NCBI GenBank assembly: GCA_031421635.1
Contig: JANOPA010000001.1
Coordinates: 53,320 to 117,319 of the forward strand
Source of the DNA: JAPOKJ01 sp031421635
GTDB lineage: Bacteria > Pseudomonadota > Gammaproteobacteria > Burkholderiales > Burkholderiaceae_E
Length of the DNA: 64,000 nt
Direction: 5' to 3'
The notes below the pieces were generated by a model. It searched no databases, had not been told where the DNA came from, and saw only the letters and a program-made list of their open reading frames with translations. This document shows, in pieces, positions 46,553-54,967 of this stretch; the first letter of the stretch is position 1, and each line of letters starts with the position of its first letter. Position numbers and translations under genes: made by a program.

Positions 46553-47554
46553 TTAACTTGGCTCAATACCTAGGTCGCGCAAGCGCTTGGTGATTACAGG
46601 GAACTCTTCGTTGTAATCGGCCAGCGCCTGAATCGGTCCATTGATCATAGGCTCCAGGCCACGCTCTTTAATGGCACCTAAGACTTCGGCACTATTGGCG
46701 ATAGCCTGAATCTCGGTGCTCAGTCGCTGTACGATCGCGTCCGGTGTTTTAGCGGGTACCAGAAAGGACATCCACACACTTCGATCAAAGAAGGGATCGG
46801 ACACGCCCAGTTCCTTGAAGGTGGGCACATTGGGAAGAGCGCTGGATCGAGTGCGGCCCATCATTGCCAGAGGCACAATCTTGCCGGCAAGAACGTGTGG
46901 TCTTGCGGTGCCCGCCGAGGTAAAGCCGCCGACCACCGTATTCGCGAGGAGGTCCTGAATCACCGGGGCTTCGCCGCGCTGAGGGACATGGACGGCCTCG
47001 ATCTTGAGATTCTGAGCCAGCGTTTCACCAGCAAGATGCCCTAAGCTGCCAATACCCCAGCTGCCATAGGTCAGGCCCTTTTTGTTAGTTTGCGACCATT
47101 TGAGAAACTCCTCGTAGGTTTTGATGCCTACGGATGCATTGACCGAAAAGAGTGCCGGGCTGCGCAGAATTTGCGCTACAAAGCGAAAATCCTTTTGCGG
47201 GTCGTATGGAAGATTCTTAATCAGTACCGTGTTATTGATGAGGGGATCGTTTAGGCTATAAAGAAGCGTGTGGCCATCGGCGGGAGCACGTGCCACTTCT
47301 GCGCATCCTATGGCTCCTGAGGCTCCGACCTTGTTATCAACAATGACGTTTTGCCCGACCACCTTCGAGAGCCTTTCTCCGATCAGTCGCGCGGTAGCGT
47401 CGGTTGCGCCGCCAGCCGGGTAGGGTACAACGAAGCGAAGTGTTTTGCTCGGGAAGCTCTGCGCTTGCGCCCGGCCGCTCAGACCCGCAGCTAGGCCGGA
47501 TAGCGCCAACAAGGGCAAAGGGCTACTAGACTTTAGGAATTCTCGTTTGTTCAT
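46553..47554 (-). CDS. Bug-family (TctC-like) substrate-binding protein
   Basis: This is a periplasmic receptor of 333 residues. Its signal peptide runs LPLLALSGLAAGLSGRAQAQ and is followed by SFPSKTLRFVVPYPAGGATD. The further motifs are VIVDNKVGASGAIG, RAPADGHTLLYSLND and FLVPAKTPDAIV. The ATG at 47554 is preferred over ATG 47560 and ATG 47584 because GGGGAG sits 7 bases upstream of it. It is transcribed away from the cytochrome P450 gene across a 117-bp region that holds a perfect palindrome, so it could be co-controlled with the P450-MarR-nitroreductase group. The ligand is unknown. Confidence 0.92.
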   Translation of the reverse strand: MNKREFLKSSSPLPLLALSGLAAGLSGRAQAQSFPSKTLRFVVPYPAGGATDATARLIGERLSKVVGQNVIVDNKVGASGAIGCAEVARAPADGHTLLYSLNDPLINNTVLIKNLPYDPQKDFRFVAQILRSPALFSVNASVGIKTYEEFLKWSQTNKKGLTYGSWGIGSLGHLAGETLAQNLKIEAVHVPQRGEAPVIQDLLANTVVGGFTSAGTARPHVLAGKIVPLAMMGRTRSSALPNVPTFKELGVSDPFFDRSVWMSFLVPAKTPDAIVQRLSTEIQAIANSAEVLGAIKERGLEPMINGPIQALADYNEEFPVITKRLRDLGIEPS

Positions 47555-47596
47555 TGCCATGCTCCCCTTTGGAATTTTGATCATAGGCCATGATTG

Positions 47597-47626
47597 GTTG
47601 ACATGTCAACTATAGTTGCATAATCT
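47597..47626 (+). promoter_or_regulatory. Promoter with overlapping 14-bp palindromic operator for the P450 gene
   Basis: Bases 47597-47610 read GTTGACATGTCAAC, a perfect inverted repeat. The consensus -35 box TTGACA (47598-47603) lies inside it. A possible -10 follows as CATAAT (47619-47624, spacer 15) or TAATCT (47621-47626, spacer 17). A regulator bound here would block RNA polymerase. The MarR-family gene downstream of the P450 is the obvious candidate. The same site could affect the divergent Bug gene. Confidence 0.6.
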
Positions 47627-47671
47627 AGCGGCACCTCTTCTCTCGCCCCGCTCTGTTTCAAGGAGTTCTTC

Positions 47672-48907
47672 ATGAATGTATCCATTCAAACGCCCCACAG
47701 AATTTTTGAAGCGATTCCACAGCTTAACTTTGATCCTTACGCAGAGGAGCATTTGATCGACCCCTACCCAATGCACGAGGCCGTGCGAGAGGCCGGGCCG
47801 GTTGTGAGGCTCACGCCCTACCCAAGCTTGGTGGCCCTGGCTCGTCATGAGCAAGTGCAGGCAGTGTTGCAAAACCATACGAGCTTTATCTCAGGTGCCG
47901 GGGTGGGCCTGAGCAACTTCAATCTCGAAGCGCCGTTTCGTCCCAAGAGTTTGATTCTTGAAGCCGACCCTCCCTTGCATACCCAAACCCGATCCGTCTT
48001 GACCCGCATTTTAAGCCCGAAAGCGGTCACGCAAATTCGTGCCACCTTCAAGGAGGAGGCCGAAAAAATGGTGGAGGCTTGTATTGAAAAATCCCGGACT
48101 CAGGGTGTCGTCGATGGCATTCGAGATCTAGCCCAACCTTATCCGTTGAAGGTTTTTCCGGATGCGGTTGGGGTGGGCGCGGAGGAACGAGAGAACCTTC
48201 TGATTTACGGCGATATGATTTTTAACTCCATGGGCCCGCGTAACGAGCTGCTCGCGAGGGCAACTACGCGCGTGAAGCCGGTGACCGAATGGATCATGCG
48301 CCAATGCCAACGCGAGAACCTTCGCCCTGATGGATTTGGAGACCAAATCTATCAGGCAGTGGACCGTGGTGAAATCACCGCCGAGATGGCGCCGCTTCTG
48401 GTGCGCTCGTTTTTGTCCGCAGGTGTGGACACCACCATCAATGGTTTAGGTAATGTGCTCTTTTGCCTAGCGCACCATCCCGATGAGTACGCCAAGTTAC
48501 ATGCCAGTCCGGCCCTAGCCCGTCTCGCCTTTGAGGAAGGCTTACGTTATGAGGCCACCGCACAAACTTTCTTCCGTACGGCCGGCGAAGACACCGAAAT
48601 TGCCGGCCATGAAATCCCCAAAAACACCAAGGTGCTATGTTTTTTGGGCGCCGCCAATCGCGACAAGCGAAAATGGCCTGAGCCGCATCGCTTCAATATC
48701 GAGCGACGTCCGATCGGGCATGTGGGCTTAGGGACCGGGATTCACGGCTGTGTTGGTCAAATGGTCGCCCGGCTCGAAGGAGAGGTGGTCCTAACCGCAC
48801 TATCGGAACGGGTCAAGCGCATTGAAGTGGCCGGTCCACACACCCGTCGTCTAAACAATACCTTGCGGGCCTTAGCTACGTTGCCGCTGCGCTTCATTGC
48901 GCGATGA
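47672..48907 (+). CDS. Cytochrome P450, CYP199A-like (para-substituted benzoate monooxygenase type)
   Basis: This is a soluble class I bacterial P450 of 411 residues. The I-helix oxygen-binding motif is FLSAGVDTTINGLG, the ExxR motif is EEGLRYEA, and the haem-ligand loop is GLGTGIHGCVGQMVARLEGE. Many further segments match CYP199A2 as I remember it, such as SLILEADPPLHTQTR, PLLVRSFLSAG, QTFFRTAGED, GAANRDKRKWPEP and NNTLRALATLPL. CYP199A enzymes demethylate 4-methoxybenzoate and oxidise other para-substituted benzoates. The ribosome-binding site is AAGGAG. No ferredoxin or ferredoxin reductase gene is adjacent, so electron partners must be elsewhere. Confidence 0.9.
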   Translation: MNVSIQTPHRIFEAIPQLNFDPYAEEHLIDPYPMHEAVREAGPVVRLTPYPSLVALARHEQVQAVLQNHTSFISGAGVGLSNFNLEAPFRPKSLILEADPPLHTQTRSVLTRILSPKAVTQIRATFKEEAEKMVEACIEKSRTQGVVDGIRDLAQPYPLKVFPDAVGVGAEERENLLIYGDMIFNSMGPRNELLARATTRVKPVTEWIMRQCQRENLRPDGFGDQIYQAVDRGEITAEMAPLLVRSFLSAGVDTTINGLGNVLFCLAHHPDEYAKLHASPALARLAFEEGLRYEATAQTFFRTAGEDTEIAGHEIPKNTKVLCFLGAANRDKRKWPEPHRFNIERRPIGHVGLGTGIHGCVGQMVARLEGEVVLTALSERVKRIEVAGPHTRRLNNTLRALATLPLRFIAR

Positions 48908-48952
48908 TCCAAATGCTTCTACAGCAAGATCAAGACTCGTAAGGTCGTCAGT

Positions 48953-49462
48953 GTGCAGCAAGCAAAACGCCTCAACTTAGGTCGCTACACACCGGCGCTC
49001 TTTACCTGGATTGCTAATAAGCTCTCAAGCGGTGCGTCGTCAAACTACCTTAAGCTGTTCGGAGTCGGAATTGAGACTTGGCGCTGTCTGGTGCTGCTAG
49101 CCATCGAAAGCCCGATTTCCGCGCAAAAGATCTGTCGTGTCATTGGTATGGATAAAGCCTCAGTGAGCCGCTGCTTTAAACGCATGCAGAATCAAGGCAT
49201 CATTAGCGTAACCGCCGACGAGGTCGATGGGCGTGCTAAGTTGGCTCACCTCACATCCAAAGGTCGTCGCCTGCACGACGACATTATCGGGCTTGCGCTT
49301 GAGCGCGAACGCGCCTTCCTGGCGGTCCTTTTGCCCGAGGAGCGGGAAGTGCTGATTGGCTTACTCAATCGGCTGCACGACAATCTCCCGGCCGTGGAGG
49401 AAAAGACGGCACGCTACGTGGCGAGGCGATGGAAAGGTGTTACTTTGGCGGACAAAGCATAA
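48953..49462 (+). CDS. MarR-family transcriptional regulator
   Basis: This is a winged-helix dimeric regulator of 169 residues, started at GTG 48953. The DNA-binding domain is clear at about residues 57-110: ISAQKICRVIGMDKASVSRCFKRMQNQGII, then the wing DEVDGRAKLAHLTSKGRRL. MarR proteins often sense phenolic or aromatic acids and repress catabolic genes through 14-20 bp palindromes. The perfect palindrome at the P450 promoter is the best candidate operator. The gene overlaps the longest possible upstream reading of the nitroreductase, but the true nitroreductase start lies beyond it. Confidence 0.9.
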   Translation: MQQAKRLNLGRYTPALFTWIANKLSSGASSNYLKLFGVGIETWRCLVLLAIESPISAQKICRVIGMDKASVSRCFKRMQNQGIISVTADEVDGRAKLAHLTSKGRRLHDDIIGLALERERAFLAVLLPEEREVLIGLLNRLHDNLPAVEEKTARYVARRWKGVTLADKA

Positions 49463-49524
49463 TTTTTTCGATCACCGACACCACAGCTTTTTGCACGCTC
49501 AAATATCCCCTGGAGAAACGTTAC

Positions 49525-50208
49525 GTGGATTTCGATACCGTCCTTAATGAGCGCCGCAGCATTCGCGGCTATAAACCTGACCCTGTGCCTCGCAAGCTCC
49601 TCGAGGAAATCATCGCACTCGCCATCCGATCACCTTCGTCCATGAATACCCAGCCCTGGCATTTCTGGGTCGTTACAGGAGAGCCTCTTGATCGCATCCG
49701 CAAGGGAAACACCGAACGCAATATCGCAGGCGTGCCACCGTCACGGGAAATTCGCTCCCATGGCGGCTATGAAGGGGTTCACCGGCAGCGTCAAATCGAT
49801 ATCGCCGTGCAATTATTTGAGGCAATGGGTATCGAGCGTCATGACCAAGAAAAACGGCAAGACTGGGTGCTGCGCGGCTTCCGTCAGTTCGATGCACCTG
49901 CCTGTGTCGTGATGACTTATGACAAGGCCTTGCAGCATGGTGACATTGCACAATTCGATACCGGTGCCGTGGTCAATAGTTTGGTATTGGCGGCATGGTC
50001 GCGAGGGCTAGGTTGCGTGATCAATAGCCAAGGGATAATGCAATCACCTGTGGTGCGTGAGCACACAGGTATTCCGGACACGCAGATTATTCAAACCTGT
50101 GTAGCGATCGGCTTCCCAGATTTTGCCTTTCCGGCCAACCAGGTCGTCTCGCGGCGTAGGCCGATCGCTGAGGTGGCTCAATTCCTTGGATTTACAGACG
50201 ATCAGTGA
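49525..50208 (+). CDS. Nitroreductase-family FMN oxidoreductase
   Basis: The 227-residue protein is an FMN-dependent NAD(P)H oxidoreductase. The N-terminal FMN-binding motif is RRSIRGYKPDPVP, then IRSPSSMNTQPWHFWVVTG. The central region LAAWSRGLGCVIN and the C-terminal VAIGFPD are family-typical. GTG 49525 has GGAGA 8 bases upstream, so it is preferred over the longer frame that overlaps marR. Substrates may be quinones or nitroaromatics, or it could supply reduced flavin. Given the neighbours, an aromatic intermediate is likely, but that is inference. Confidence 0.9.
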   Translation: MDFDTVLNERRSIRGYKPDPVPRKLLEEIIALAIRSPSSMNTQPWHFWVVTGEPLDRIRKGNTERNIAGVPPSREIRSHGGYEGVHRQRQIDIAVQLFEAMGIERHDQEKRQDWVLRGFRQFDAPACVVMTYDKALQHGDIAQFDTGAVVNSLVLAAWSRGLGCVINSQGIMQSPVVREHTGIPDTQIIQTCVAIGFPDFAFPANQVVSRRRPIAEVAQFLGFTDDQ

Positions 50209-50393
50209 CGTGCGGACCTAGAGTTGGCCTGGGTTGTGAACGAAAAGGCCGCTTAAGACCTGAGTGACATGGAGCCGGCGGTGCAGGCCGTTGGCCTAGT
50301 AGGGTGGCTCAACCCTCCAAGTAGGAATATTTGGTATTCCGGGAGCGTCGAGACAGGATGAGTGGACCGCTCAACAGTGCTTTGAACCCAAGG

Positions 50394-50407
50394 TCAAATA
50401 TATTTGA
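50394..50407. promoter_or_regulatory. Perfect 14-bp AT-rich palindrome upstream of epsE
   Basis: TCAAATATATTTGA is a perfect inverted repeat, and flanking AGGTC/GACCT bases extend the symmetry with a 2-bp slip. It lies about 90 bp upstream of the epsE start. It could be an operator for the chain-length module. Confidence 0.45.
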
Positions 50408-50428
50408 AAGACCTCCTCTTTTCGGGTG

Positions 50429-50451
50429 ATGCTTTATCGAATGCAAAGCAT
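50429..50451. promoter_or_regulatory. Inverted repeat in the epsE leader
   Basis: ATGCTTT (50429-50435) and AAAGCAT (50445-50451) form 7-bp arms, and AATGCAAAGCATT (50440-50452) is a nested alternative. It lies about 45-65 bp before the epsE ATG and ends 25 bp before the GGAGG ribosome-binding site. It may be an operator or a leader hairpin. Confidence 0.4.
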
Positions 50452-50493
50452 TAGAATCACTTGCAAGACAATCACGGAGGTTACGAGCGATTC

Positions 50494-51393
50494 ATGTTTG
50501 CAGCTACCTCTTGTAGTTTAAAAACGATCACTTTGAAGCGTTCACTAACATTTCTCGACCACGCGGGGGCCTACCTGCTTCCGGGGATGATTTTGGGGCT
50601 TTGCTTAGTATTTGCGCTGATTGGGTCGGCCTTTGCGCAGGCTGTGCCCGACTACCGTCTAGGTGGAGGGGACAGCGTCAAGATTTCGGTCTTCATGAGC
50701 CCAGAGCTCACCACCGAAGCACGAATTTCCGAGCAAGGGCTTGTCAACTTTCCTCTCATCGGTTCGATCAAAATCGCAGGTTTATCCATTGCTCAGGCCG
50801 AAGCCGAGCTCTCACGTCTGCTCAAAGCCGGTGGTTACATTAGCAAGGCCCAGGTGTTGATGACGGTTACCGCCTATCGAAGTCAACTGGTTTCGGTTTT
50901 AGGCAATGTGGTCAAACCAGGGCGCTACCCGCTTGAGATGCCGGGGTTACGTCTGTCTGAGTTACTCGCGCAGCTGGGTGGTATTGCCCCCGGTGGATCG
51001 GAACTTGTCGTGGTTTCCCGCAAAACCAGTAGTGGGGCGCTCGAACATATTAACGTCGACCTAGGAAGTATCTATATCGATGGCAAAGCTGAACTCGATA
51101 TCTCGATGCAAGCTGGGGATTCGGTGTATGTCGGGCGGCAAACCTTGTTCTACATCTCCGGCTCGGTAGGTCGTCCCGGAAGTTACCCAATTGATCGTCA
51201 AATGACGGTCGGCCAGGCTATCGCGAAGGGCGGAAGCTTCACCCTCGGCGCGAGTTATACCCTGCAAGCCAAGGAAGCAGGGGTACGGTTGTTGCGCAGA
51301 AATAGCAACGGTGAGATGATGGAATTCACACCGAAAATGAGCGATGTTGTTCTGCCAGACGATCAAATTTTTGTTCGTGAAAGTCTTTTCTAA
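50494..51393 (+). CDS. epsE: Polysaccharide export protein EpsE (Wza-type)
   Basis: This is a periplasmic/outer-membrane polysaccharide export protein of 299 residues. The hydrophobic signal (GMILGLCLVFALIGSAFAQA) is followed by the PES domain (YRLGGGDSVKISVFMSPELT) and two SLBB domains (VSVLGNVVKPGRYPLEM; FYISGSVGRPGSYPID). It lacks a lipobox Cys at the cleavage site, unlike Wza. ATG 50494 is used; GGAGG lies 13 bases upstream, slightly far, and a TTG at 50461 is the alternative. The next gene, epsF, starts immediately after the stop, so this is a tight operon. Confidence 0.9.
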   Translation: MFAATSCSLKTITLKRSLTFLDHAGAYLLPGMILGLCLVFALIGSAFAQAVPDYRLGGGDSVKISVFMSPELTTEARISEQGLVNFPLIGSIKIAGLSIAQAEAELSRLLKAGGYISKAQVLMTVTAYRSQLVSVLGNVVKPGRYPLEMPGLRLSELLAQLGGIAPGGSELVVVSRKTSSGALEHINVDLGSIYIDGKAELDISMQAGDSVYVGRQTLFYISGSVGRPGSYPIDRQMTVGQAIAKGGSFTLGASYTLQAKEAGVRLLRRNSNGEMMEFTPKMSDVVLPDDQIFVRESLF

Positions 51394-52812
51394 ATGTTCC
51401 AGATCACCCCCACCTTTGCCTTTAGAGTGATGCAGTCGCGCTGGAAGACCAGCTTGGTCGCCAGCCTGGTGGCCGCTGTCGTTGTTGGCCTATTTGCCGT
51501 TTATTTTCCGAGCATTTACACGGCAACGTCTTCGGTGCTCGTGGATATGCGGGCCGACCTCGTGAGCGGGGCTCAAACCAATGCCTCGCCTAGCCTATTC
51601 GCTACCGAGGCCGAAGTTGTCAAGAGTCAAAGAGTACTTTCCAAGGTTATCGATAGTCTCAAACTGGATGATCATCCATCGCTTAAAAGCCAGTATTTGC
51701 ACACGTTCTCGACGGTCGGGTTCAAGAGGTGGGTCCGCTTGCTCATTCAAAAAAATCTTGCCGTCGACGTCAGTCTCGGCGCGAGCGTCATGAAAATTAG
51801 CTTTACCAATCCTGATGCGGAGTTATCTGCCGCGATTGCAAATGCCTTTGCCGCTGCTTTTGTCGAAACCTCGTTAGCGTTGCGAATTGAGCGCGCCGAA
51901 AAATATTCGGCGTTTTTCAACGAAAGAGCCAAGGCAATTCGCGAGAGCGTGGAAAAGGCGCAGGGCAAGCTCACTGCTTTTCAAAAAACGGTGGATGTAT
52001 TGCCAATCGGTGAGAAGCAAGACCTGGAAGTGGCGAAGCTTAACCAGATGGAGGAGCAACTGCTGCGCACGCAAGCTACCTTGCGTGATTCGACAAGCCG
52101 TCTCGCGCTCGTCCAAGAGTCTAGCGAACCGATGGTGAATAGTCCTGTGGTTGCCTCCATTCGGCAGGAGCTCATGCGCAAGGATTCGCAGCTTGCCGAG
52201 TTGAAGAGTCGATATGATGACAACCATCCCCAGGTCATCGAAGTTCGAAGTGCGTTGGCCGCGCTGAAGGATAAGTTGGTGAAAGAGCAGGTCGGTGCTA
52301 CTGCGTCCCAAGGCGAGTCCAAAGCAATCAGCAAACGACGCGAAGCGGAATTGCGTAAAGCGATTGAGCTACAGAGAGAAAAAGTATTTGCGAAGGGCGT
52401 CTCGAAGAATGGGCTTTCCACATTGCAAAAAGAAATTGACGCCGAACAGCGCACTTACGATTATGTACAGAACCGTTATTCTCAAGCCTCTCTGGAAATG
52501 CACAATAATTTGCCTACTGCCACCTTGCTGAGCCGTGCAGAAGTCCCCGACGAGAGTAAGAAAGACATCATGATCCGAAGTTACTGGAAAATTTTGCTCT
52601 TGGCCTTGGGCCTGTTTGGGGTTTTTGCCGCCTTTTTGCAAGAGTTTTTTGATCGTCGGGTACATAGTGCTGAAGATATCTCCGCCTATATCGGATTGCC
52701 TGTCATTGGAACGCTACCTTCGCCCTACAGATCATTCTGGGGTCGGCCCGAGCTGCCGTCAGCTCAGCAGTCGCGTCTTTTGCGACGCGTACCGGCCTTG
52801 AACCAGAACTGA
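51394..52812 (+). CDS. epsF: Chain-length determinant protein EpsF (Wzz-like)
   Basis: This is an inner-membrane polysaccharide co-polymerase of 472 residues. The first TM helix is at about 16-36 (SLVASLVAAVVVGLFAVYFP). A Wzz domain follows, then a long periplasmic coiled coil (about 165-345, e.g. QMEEQLLRTQATLRDSTSRL), a GNVR-like region (YDYVQNRYSQASLEMH), and a second TM helix at about 392-412. A C-terminal tail then leads toward the kinase. It determines polymer length together with EpsG. The start codon follows the epsE stop with no gap. Confidence 0.92.
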   Translation: MFQITPTFAFRVMQSRWKTSLVASLVAAVVVGLFAVYFPSIYTATSSVLVDMRADLVSGAQTNASPSLFATEAEVVKSQRVLSKVIDSLKLDDHPSLKSQYLHTFSTVGFKRWVRLLIQKNLAVDVSLGASVMKISFTNPDAELSAAIANAFAAAFVETSLALRIERAEKYSAFFNERAKAIRESVEKAQGKLTAFQKTVDVLPIGEKQDLEVAKLNQMEEQLLRTQATLRDSTSRLALVQESSEPMVNSPVVASIRQELMRKDSQLAELKSRYDDNHPQVIEVRSALAALKDKLVKEQVGATASQGESKAISKRREAELRKAIELQREKVFAKGVSKNGLSTLQKEIDAEQRTYDYVQNRYSQASLEMHNNLPTATLLSRAEVPDESKKDIMIRSYWKILLLALGLFGVFAAFLQEFFDRRVHSAEDISAYIGLPVIGTLPSPYRSFWGRPELPSAQQSRLLRRVPALNQN

Positions 52813-52821
52813 GGCTCTATT

Positions 52822-53709
52822 TTGGAAACATCTTGGATTCCGGCCCCGGAGGCTGTGGGTAGTGAAACGCTTGTTAGCCAACCTATTGGCGAGCTCATTG
52901 CCAAAGAAGGCTCGCTAACCACTGAACATATTAACCAGATCGTAGCTCATCAGTCCGTTTCTGGCTTGCGCTTTGGGGAGGCGGCCGTTGCGCTTGGCTT
53001 AGCAACCCGCGAAAATGTGTTGTACGCCCTAGCCAAGCAATTTCATTACCCCTATGCTCCGGCGGATCGTCAGGCGCCTCGACCAGAGGTCGTGTCGGCT
53101 GAGCAGCCATTCTCCAAGCAGGCCGAATCCTTTCGGGCGATTCGTGGGCAGCTCATGATGAGAGTTTTCCAGGACCCTGCGGACAAGCCGGCGTTGGCCA
53201 TTATTAGCGCTAATTCAGGGGATGGCAAAACGTACTTCTCCGCGAACTTAGCGACGGTTCTCTCGCAATTGGGAGGCCGTACGTTGCTAATCGACGCCGA
53301 TATGCGGGGGCCAAGGCAGCATGAGGTTTTCAGGGTTCCCAACTCCACGGGCTTGTCGGGACTATTGTCTGGTCGCGGTAATCAACAAGCGATTTGCAAT
53401 GTCCCAAACTTACCGAGCCTGTTTTTGTTGCCGGGCGGCCCGGTACCTCCAAACCCACTTGAGTTAATTGAGCGCCCGACATTTTCAGTGTTGATTAGAG
53501 AGTTGGTGAACCAGTTCGATTATGTGATCGTCGACACGCCCGCAGGAAGTTACGGGTCGGACGCTTCGGCGCTTGCGTTGAAATGCGGTGCGGCGCTTTG
53601 TGTGGCAAGGCATCGCAACAGCAAGCTCTTGGGTCTTCAAGAGTTGATCGCGACAATGTCGGCTGGATCGGTCAAGCTTGCCGGTGTCATTATGAACGAA
53701 TATCGTTGA
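52822..53709 (+). CDS. epsG: Chain-length-determinant tyrosine kinase EpsG (BY-kinase)
   Basis: This is a cytoplasmic bacterial tyrosine kinase of 295 residues working with EpsF. Walker A is SANSGDGKTYFSAN, Walker A' is LLIDADMRGPRQHEVF and Walker B is YVIVDTPAG. An N-terminal segment of about 80 residues (IGELIAKEGSLTTEHINQIV) resembles a MshEN/GSPII-E-N-type domain known to bind cyclic-di-GMP in related kinases. The start is TTG 52822 with GAGG upstream. The Tyr cluster usual at BY-kinase C-termini is reduced here to a single terminal NEYR. Downstream is an acyl-CoA dehydrogenase, not other EPS genes. Confidence 0.9.
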   Translation: METSWIPAPEAVGSETLVSQPIGELIAKEGSLTTEHINQIVAHQSVSGLRFGEAAVALGLATRENVLYALAKQFHYPYAPADRQAPRPEVVSAEQPFSKQAESFRAIRGQLMMRVFQDPADKPALAIISANSGDGKTYFSANLATVLSQLGGRTLLIDADMRGPRQHEVFRVPNSTGLSGLLSGRGNQQAICNVPNLPSLFLLPGGPVPPNPLELIERPTFSVLIRELVNQFDYVIVDTPAGSYGSDASALALKCGAALCVARHRNSKLLGLQELIATMSAGSVKLAGVIMNEYR

Positions 53710-53736
53710 CGGTCATCAAGGCAATTCACTTACGCC

Positions 53737-54942
53737 ATGTCTTTTGATCTCTCCTCTAAAGTCCAGGATTTGCAGCGACGGCTAGGCGCGTTCATGGATG
53801 ACCATATCTACCCTAATGAAAAGCATTTTTATGAGGAGGCTGAAACACTGGGGCCGTGGAAGGTTTACCCAACCATTGAAGCGCTCAAGCCGTTAGCGCA
53901 GGCGCAGGGGCTGTGGAATCTTTTTCTTCCGCAGTCTGAGCATGGGGCCGGGTTAACGAACCTGGAGTACGCTCCTCTGTGTGAAGTTATGGGCCATTCG
54001 TTTTTGGCCCCAGAGGTCTTCAACTGCTCCGCACCCGATACTGGCAATATGGAGGTACTGGCGAGATACGCGACTCCTGAGCAGCAGAGTCGTTGGTTGA
54101 CGCCTTTGCTGAACGGACAAATCCGTTCCTGCTTTGCGATGACGGAGCCAAGGGTCGCTTCCAGCGACGCCACCAACATCGAGTCATCAATCGTTCGTGA
54201 TGGCGACGAATATGTGATCAATGGACACAAGTGGTACACCACCAACGCGACCGATCCGCGCTGTGAAATTGCAATCTTTATGGGCAAGACCGATCCAACG
54301 AACCCGGATCGCCACCTCCAGCAGTCGATGATTCTGGTGCCAATGAAAACACCTGGTGTGAAAGTGGTTCGTCCCATACCCGTGTTTGGCTACTACGGCG
54401 TACCTGATCGAGCCTCGGAGGTTTTGTTTGAGAATGTTCGAGTACCAGCCTCGTTCTTGCTGCTAGGCGAAGGACGCGGCTTTGAGATCGCACAAGGCCG
54501 CCTCGGACCCGGCCGCATACACCATTGCATGCGTCAAATCGGACTCGCCGAGCGGGCACTTGAAGAGATGTGTCGCCGGAGTCTATCGCGCGTAGCCTTT
54601 GGCAAAACGATTGCTCAGCAAGGAGTGACTGTGGAGCGCATTGCCGAATCTCGTATTCTCATCGATCAAGCACGACTCTTGACCTTACAGGCGGCTCATC
54701 GTATGGATACCGTCGGAAATAAGGTTGCAAAAGCCGATATTGCGATGATCAAAGTTGCCGTGCCCAATATGGCCAGCAAGGTGATCGACTGGTCAATTCA
54801 GGCTCATGGTGGTGGTGGCACCAGCAACGACTTCACCTTGGCCCGAGCCTATGCCATGTCACGGGTGCTGCGACTCGCCGATGGTCCTGATGAGGTTCAT
54901 CGTGCTCAAATCGGAAAACTTGAATTGCGCAAATACTCCTAG
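53737..54942 (+). CDS. Acyl-CoA dehydrogenase (ACAD10/11-like)
   Basis: This is a 401-residue acyl-CoA dehydrogenase. The N-terminus is helical and contains FMDDHIYPNEKHFYEEA; the beta domain has CFAMTEPRVASSDATNIESS and GHKWYTTNATDPRC. The C-terminal region GGGGTSNDFTLARAY...LRLADGPDEVHRAQIGKLEL is characteristic of the ACAD10/ACAD11-like group, where the catalytic acidic residue lies in the DGPDEVH loop. It starts 27 bp after epsG on the same strand and could be read through from the EPS operon, although the function is unrelated. The substrate is probably a medium- to long-chain or modified acyl-CoA. Confidence 0.92.
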   Translation: MSFDLSSKVQDLQRRLGAFMDDHIYPNEKHFYEEAETLGPWKVYPTIEALKPLAQAQGLWNLFLPQSEHGAGLTNLEYAPLCEVMGHSFLAPEVFNCSAPDTGNMEVLARYATPEQQSRWLTPLLNGQIRSCFAMTEPRVASSDATNIESSIVRDGDEYVINGHKWYTTNATDPRCEIAIFMGKTDPTNPDRHLQQSMILVPMKTPGVKVVRPIPVFGYYGVPDRASEVLFENVRVPASFLLLGEGRGFEIAQGRLGPGRIHHCMRQIGLAERALEEMCRRSLSRVAFGKTIAQQGVTVERIAESRILIDQARLLTLQAAHRMDTVGNKVAKADIAMIKVAVPNMASKVIDWSIQAHGGGGTSNDFTLARAYAMSRVLRLADGPDEVHRAQIGKLELRKYS

Positions 54943-54967
54943 GAGGCCGGGCACACCAGCTCTCCAA

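Noticed and set aside
50341..50370. Sigma-54 site upstream of epsE (GG-N10-GC at TGGTATTCCGGGAGC)
   Set aside because: The spacing fits, but the CACG part of the -24 box is absent, so it is too far from consensus.
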